64,000 nt of DNA from Bacteroidota bacterium (GTDB lineage: Bacteria > Bacteroidota > Bacteroidia > AKYH767-A > OLB10): positions 620,001-684,000 of the forward strand of contig JADJOA010000014.1 in assembly GCA_016714005.1 (NCBI GenBank). Reading direction: 5' to 3'. Below the pieces are notes generated by a model that saw nothing but the letters and a program-made list of their open reading frames with translations, searched no databases and was not told where the DNA came from. This document shows positions 59,942 to 64,000 of the stretch, one piece after another. Each line of letters starts with the position of its first letter. Positions within the stretch are counted from its first letter, which is position 1. A program made the translations under genes and the position numbers.

Positions 59942-62900
59942 GTGATTAATTTTTACAACCTGAAAATATCGCTTTTGAAGTTTTTGTTAAGCATAACATT
60001 TGTCATTAATGCTTATCATACCATTGCACAAACCGATTATCGCTACACTACTTACTCACGCGAAAATGGTTTGGTAACAAGCACAGTTACTTCCATTGCA
60101 AAGGACAGTATGGGATTTTTGTGGCTGATGTCTGAGAATGGTCTCACACGTTTTGATGGCTACGATTTTAAAGTTTTTCGTCCTGATGTTAAAGGCGAAT
60201 CGGGTTTGTTGTCACCGCTTACCGATGCACTTTTTATGGACGAAAACAAACGCATGTTTTTTAAAACACGCAATTCTATCAGCCGATACTTTCCTGAAAC
60301 CAAATCTTTTAAAAAAATTATTAATTATAAAAACAGCGATTATTTTATTACCTGGATTAATGGCGCTCCTAATTCATGGTTTTGTGTAAAAAGAAACTTA
60401 GTTTATTTAGAGCCTCAATCAGATAAACTCACCTATTTTACTTTTCCTGCAAACCTTTCCGTAAATAACGAAGCATATACCTTACTTTATAATAACCATA
60501 TTTTTATATCAGATGGTATTAGTATGTACAAGTTTAATATTAGTTCAAAAAAATTTATAAAAGTTGAATTACAGTTTACAAATAACCTTAACCAAAAAAA
60601 TTTAAACAGACCACTTTTGTTTTTATAAATGCGCAAAACACTCCTCTTTTTGTTACGCCCGAAAGTTGTTTTAAATACGATAGCACCTCCAATGTTTTTA
60701 CTGAATACTTCAGGCATAATTTAAATGTAACAAGTGGCTATAGCCTTATTTCAAAATTGGTAATGCAAAAACGTTACGCTATATTTTTTAGAAGGGGCGG
60801 AAAACTTGAAGTATTAGATACCGAAAACAAAGGCATTAAAACAATTTGGTTGCATTCTGACACTAAAATTGATACGCTGGTTTCTTCAGGTGCGTATTTG
60901 GGTAGAGGTAATTATTTATGGGCTACTGCAATATCAAATGGCGTATTTAAAGTTAATTATATTACAGGTGAAGCAGAGAATTATATTAGTGGAAAAACTC
61001 CCGGTTTTCCAATTAACACATCTAATTATATTCTTGATGATGGCGAAGTTGTTTTTTACTCTATGCCCGGCACCGGTTTTGTAAAAGGCGAAAGAAATGC
61101 AAAGCTTTTTCAGCCTTTCAGCCCTGTTCAAATTAATAATAACAATGTTTCATTTTTAAAAGAAAACGTTCGCAAAATTTTTGAATTAGACAAGGAAACA
61201 TTTTTAGTTCTTACACTTGATGGTGTTTATACATTTAATCACCGCAAAAACGTTTGATGATTTGCGTAGTCCGGTTGATGGGAAACCAATTTTAAAATAC
61301 GGAGCATTTAGTGATGCAGTAATTGATAAACAGAGAAACCTTTATCTTACAAGCTGGGGCGGTAAGGGATTTATGTTCTCAACTACCAGCAAAAGAAAAT
61401 GGCACATATTAATTTGGTGCGTGATAGTATTACAAATGAAACCTACTCAATAAGGTGTGCATATTTGGACAGTTTAGGCTATTTATGGATGGGGACAGCA
61501 CAAAACTCCATTCTTCGTATCAATACTAATAATTTTTTCTTTTTCAACTGCATCAAGCACACCTGTTGAATATATTAATGCAGCATTATTAAAGACTCCC
61601 TCACTTGTATTCAATATTGTTTTTGACATAAATGCCAACAGTGGCTCTCAATTATTTTTCTGCACACAAAACGGATTATATAAGTATGATTGTAAAACGC
61701 AAAAATTTTCAAACTTTATTAAAAACAATAATTCTGTTTTATACAATATGGATGTGCGCACTCTTGTTTTTGATAACAACAAATTGTGGGTGGGGACAAA
61801 CGGTGCTGGCTTGCATCTCCTCAACAAAAATGGTAATGAAATTAATTCTTATCACGTTGCTGATGGCTTGCCTGATGAAATTATTTACTCTATTGAAAAG
61901 GATTTAAAAGGGTTGCTATGGATGGGAACCAACAAGGGCCTTACAAGATTTAATCCTGCTACAAAATCAGTAAAAAGTTTTACGCTGCGCGATGGTGTTC
62001 AGAATTATGAGTTTAACACAAACTCATCTTTAAGCACCACAAACGGGCTAATGGTTTTTGGAGGTATTGGTGGCTTCAACTGTTTTTATCCCGACTTAAT
62101 TGCACAGGAACAGGGCGCGCAAAAAGTAATTATAACTGAAATTAAAGTAGGAATGAATGAAAGCGTTGTTTCCGATAGACCTCTCAAATTAAAGTATGAC
62201 GAAAACAACCTTTCATTCCAATTCAGTTCTTTAAACTTTTACCGTAATGAAGAAACGCAGTATGCTTATATGCTTGACGGGCTTGATAATGATTGGGTGT
62301 TTTCAGGCAACAGGCGCTTCACCAACTACATCAATATTCCCTCTGGCAGCTATACATTTAAAGTGCGTGCATCTGATCATGCCGGTCAGTGGGATTCCAA
62401 TTATGCAACTGTACTTTTTTCAATAGATACAGCATGGTACAATGCCTGGTGGTTTCTTACTTTATTAGTTGCTTTTGGTGTGGGTGTCGTTTATTTAATA
62501 TTTGTCATAAGGTTAAATCAAAAGTTAAGCGTTCAGGAAATACGTAATAACATTGCCCGCGATTTGCACGAGGAAGTGGGCAGCAACCTCAGCAGCATTG
62601 CTTTGTTTACGGCAGTGGCAAAAGAAAAAACTGCATCGGGTAAAGATGGAGTGGAGCCCCTGTTAAAAAAAATTGGCGATTACACGCAAATTTCCCAGGA
62701 ATCAATGAACGATATTGTGTGGATGATTAATTCCATAAACGACAATTTCGAAAACATCATAATCAGGCTACGTACCATAGCGTCAGAAATGTGTGAAGCA
62801 AAAAATATTTCAATGCATTTGCATGTGACAGAAAATATTAAGGAGGTAAAACTTGATATGAATAAGCGCAAAAACTTTTACCTAATTTTTAAAGAGGCAA

Positions 62901-63136
62901 CTAACAACATTGTAAAATACAGCAATTGCAAGAACATTTGGATAACTATTAAACATGATCATGGCGATGTTATTCTGGAGATTAAAGATGACGGAATGGG
63001 ATTTGACACCACTGTAAAATATGCTGGCAATGGTTTGATAAACATTCACAAACGGGCTGAGCTTTTGAAAGGAAAAATTGAGATTAATTCAGTTCCCGGT
63101 TCGGGTACTTCATTTAATCTTTCTTTTAAAGCATAA
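59942..63136 (+). CDS. Two-component propeller sensor histidine kinase (about four frame breaks)
   Basis: About 1065 residues after repair. Signal peptide (ends IAQ), sensor propeller repeats (for example SMGFLWLMSENGLTRFDGYD, GLLWMGTNKGLTRFNPATKS, NKLWVGTNGAGLHLLNKNGN), a Y_Y_Y domain (AYMLDGLDNDWVFSGNRRF), one membrane segment (WWFLTLLVAFGVGVVYLIFV), HisKA_3 phosphoacceptor (ARDLHEEVGSNLSSI, His codon at about 62567) and HATPase_c with N box (FKEATNNIVKYSN) and G boxes (DDGMGFD, PGSGTSFN). Breaks near 60594-60600, 61250, 61370 and 61530-61560. Partner of the response regulator 80 bases downstream. Confidence 0.88.
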
Positions 63137-63217
63137 TGAACAAGAACTATATTCGTTATAATAAAATCACTAAGATTAGGGATAAGAATTTTAAAGGTTC
63201 ATTCTTAAATTTGTAGC

Positions 63218-63850
63218 ATGATTAGAGTAATGGTTTATGATGACAATGCAGGGCGCTGCGAAGGGCTAGAATTGCTTATTAACCAAACTGAGGACATGAA
63301 ATGTGTGGGTACCTTTGAAAATTGTGCAAATGTGTTGAATGAGGTAGAGCGACTGCATCCTGATGTAATATTAATGGATATTTATATGCCTGAAGTAAAC
63401 GGCATTGAAGGATTAAAAAAAATAAGGAGGAGTTACCCGGATATAATGGTGGTGATGCAAACTGTTTTTGATGATGAGGTAAGAATTTTTGATGCAATAA
63501 GAAGCGGTGCTCATGGTTATTTTTTAAAGAAGACATCGCCCGAAAGATTAATTGAAGGAATAAGAGATGTTAAAGATGGTGGCGCACCAATGACTCCATC
63601 TGTTGCCGGTAAAGTGCTTGATATTTTTAAGAAAGAAGATAACCGTGGTAGCAAAACTTTTATGCTTACCGACAGGGAGCAGGAGATTTTAGGATTGCTA
63701 ATTAAGGGGATGAGCTATAAGATGATTGCCGAAGCATGTAAGATTAGCTGGCATACAGTTAATTCTCATTGTAAAAAAATTTACGAGAAGTTGCATGTGC
63801 ACTCAGCAGCCGAGGCTGTTGCAAAAGCACTTGACGAAAGAATTGTATAA
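63218..63850 (+). CDS. NarL/FixJ-type response regulator
   Basis: Receiver domain with acidic pocket (VMVYDDNAGRCEG), phosphoacceptor Asp at about residue 54 in PDVILMDIYMPEVNG and Lys in FLKKTSP; C-terminal LuxR-type helix-turn-helix (LTDREQEILGLLIKGMSYKM, ISWHTVNSHCKKIYEKLHVH). 210 residues, intact. Immediately after the sensor kinase, so most likely its partner. Confidence 0.95.
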   Translation: MIRVMVYDDNAGRCEGLELLINQTEDMKCVGTFENCANVLNEVERLHPDVILMDIYMPEVNGIEGLKKIRRSYPDIMVVMQTVFDDEVRIFDAIRSGAHGYFLKKTSPERLIEGIRDVKDGGAPMTPSVAGKVLDIFKKEDNRGSKTFMLTDREQEILGLLIKGMSYKMIAEACKISWHTVNSHCKKIYEKLHVHSAAEAVAKALDERIV

Positions 63851-63876
63851 GGTTTGATTTTGGTTTTAGTTAATGC

Positions 63877-63914
63877 AGAAAGCTGTTGAAGAAATTTGGC
63901 AGCTTTCCTTTTTT
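63877..63914 (+). terminator. Intrinsic terminator after the response regulator
   Basis: 8-bp stem GAAAGCTG / CAGCTTTC (63878-63885 and 63900-63907), then CTTTTTTT. Confidence 0.75.
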
Positions 63915-63930
63915 TGCTCAATGGATAACT

Positions 63931-64000
63931 CTAATTTTTTTCCATCCAGTCGCCATGTTTTTTTATAAGTTCAATTAGTGCGTCAACGGCTTTTGAAGAA
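63931..64000 (-). CDS. C-terminal end of an unrecognised protein (partial)
   Basis: The minus strand reads SSKAVDALIELIKKHGDWME-KN and a TAG stop at 63931-63933; the gene continues beyond the window. Too short to name. It faces the response regulator across a terminator. Confidence 0.5.
   Translation of the reverse strand, partial: SSKAVDALIELIKKHGDWMEKN

Noticed and set aside
60757..61907. Independent small proteins within the kinase region
   Set aside because: They join as consecutive propeller repeats of the same sensor kinase or are out-of-frame shadows.
63206..63213. TAAATTTG as a promoter for the response regulator
   Set aside because: It lies only 5 bases before the ATG and has no -33 element; expression from the kinase promoter is more likely.

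Overview
The window is a chromosomal segment of a Bacteroidota bacterium, of a Sphingobacteriales/Chitinophagales-like gliding or environmental type. The evidence is AT-rich, densely packed DNA; several secreted proteins ending in type IX secretion (T9SS) C-terminal domains; TAnnTTTG-type promoter elements; a FtsZ with the Bacteroidota C-terminal tail; an FtsX-DUF3098-UppP cluster; and an HK/response-regulator pair of the two-component-propeller type. No tRNA, rRNA, CRISPR array, prophage or insertion sequence was seen.

Layout. 1-6835: fumarase (5' truncated by the window), recX, a conserved unknown protein, a large modular T9SS protein, and a lysophospholipid acyltransferase. 6951-24040: a full division and cell wall (dcw) cluster, mraZ-rsmH-ftsL-ftsI-murE-mraY-murD-ftsW-murG-murC-ftsQ-ftsA-ftsZ, opened by an MraZ-type decamer operator and closed by a 16-bp perfect terminator stem. 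24248-28854: a lipoprotein, then serA, a cytochrome oxidase subunit III and heme O synthase on the minus strand. 29032-32288: a TolC-like outer-membrane protein fused to a TIM-barrel-like glycosidase-type domain, with a HlyD-like partner. 32422-36050: folC, a T9SS protein, a VOC protein and a TMEM175-like channel. 36106-38166: uppP, DUF3098 and ftsX. 38263-47942: two ABC transporter sets (one with a transglutaminase, one with a permease/M1-aminopeptidase fusion), a TPR histidine kinase lacking its ATPase domain, and a RelE-type toxin-antitoxin pair. 48033-58933: small secreted protein, M20 amidohydrolase, SBBP-repeat T9SS protein, GDP-mannose pyrophosphorylase, cysC and cysD without cysN, and two outer-membrane proteins. 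59103-63850: a diadenylate cyclase and a hybrid sensor kinase/response regulator pair. The last 70 bases are the 3' end of an unrecognised minus-strand gene.

The dominant feature of the sequence quality is frame disruption. About 35 reading-frame breaks can be placed, nearly all single-base losses or gains in short A/T (sometimes G/C) runs. They hit essential genes (murE five times; also ftsI, ftsL, murD, murG, murC). The simplest reading is uncorrected single-molecule sequencing error, so broken genes are reported here as single reconstructed CDSs with the break sites stated. One break (33849) is an in-frame TAG and is different in kind.

The most unusual biology: the TolC-like/TIM-barrel fusion with its HlyD partner; the 814-residue FtsZ with a roughly 390-residue acidic linker; the ABC-permease/M1-peptidase fusion; the secreted protein combining LRR-like, SprB-like, dockerin-like and cohesin-like parts; and the kinase without a catalytic domain sitting between two halves of a likely ABC transporter.
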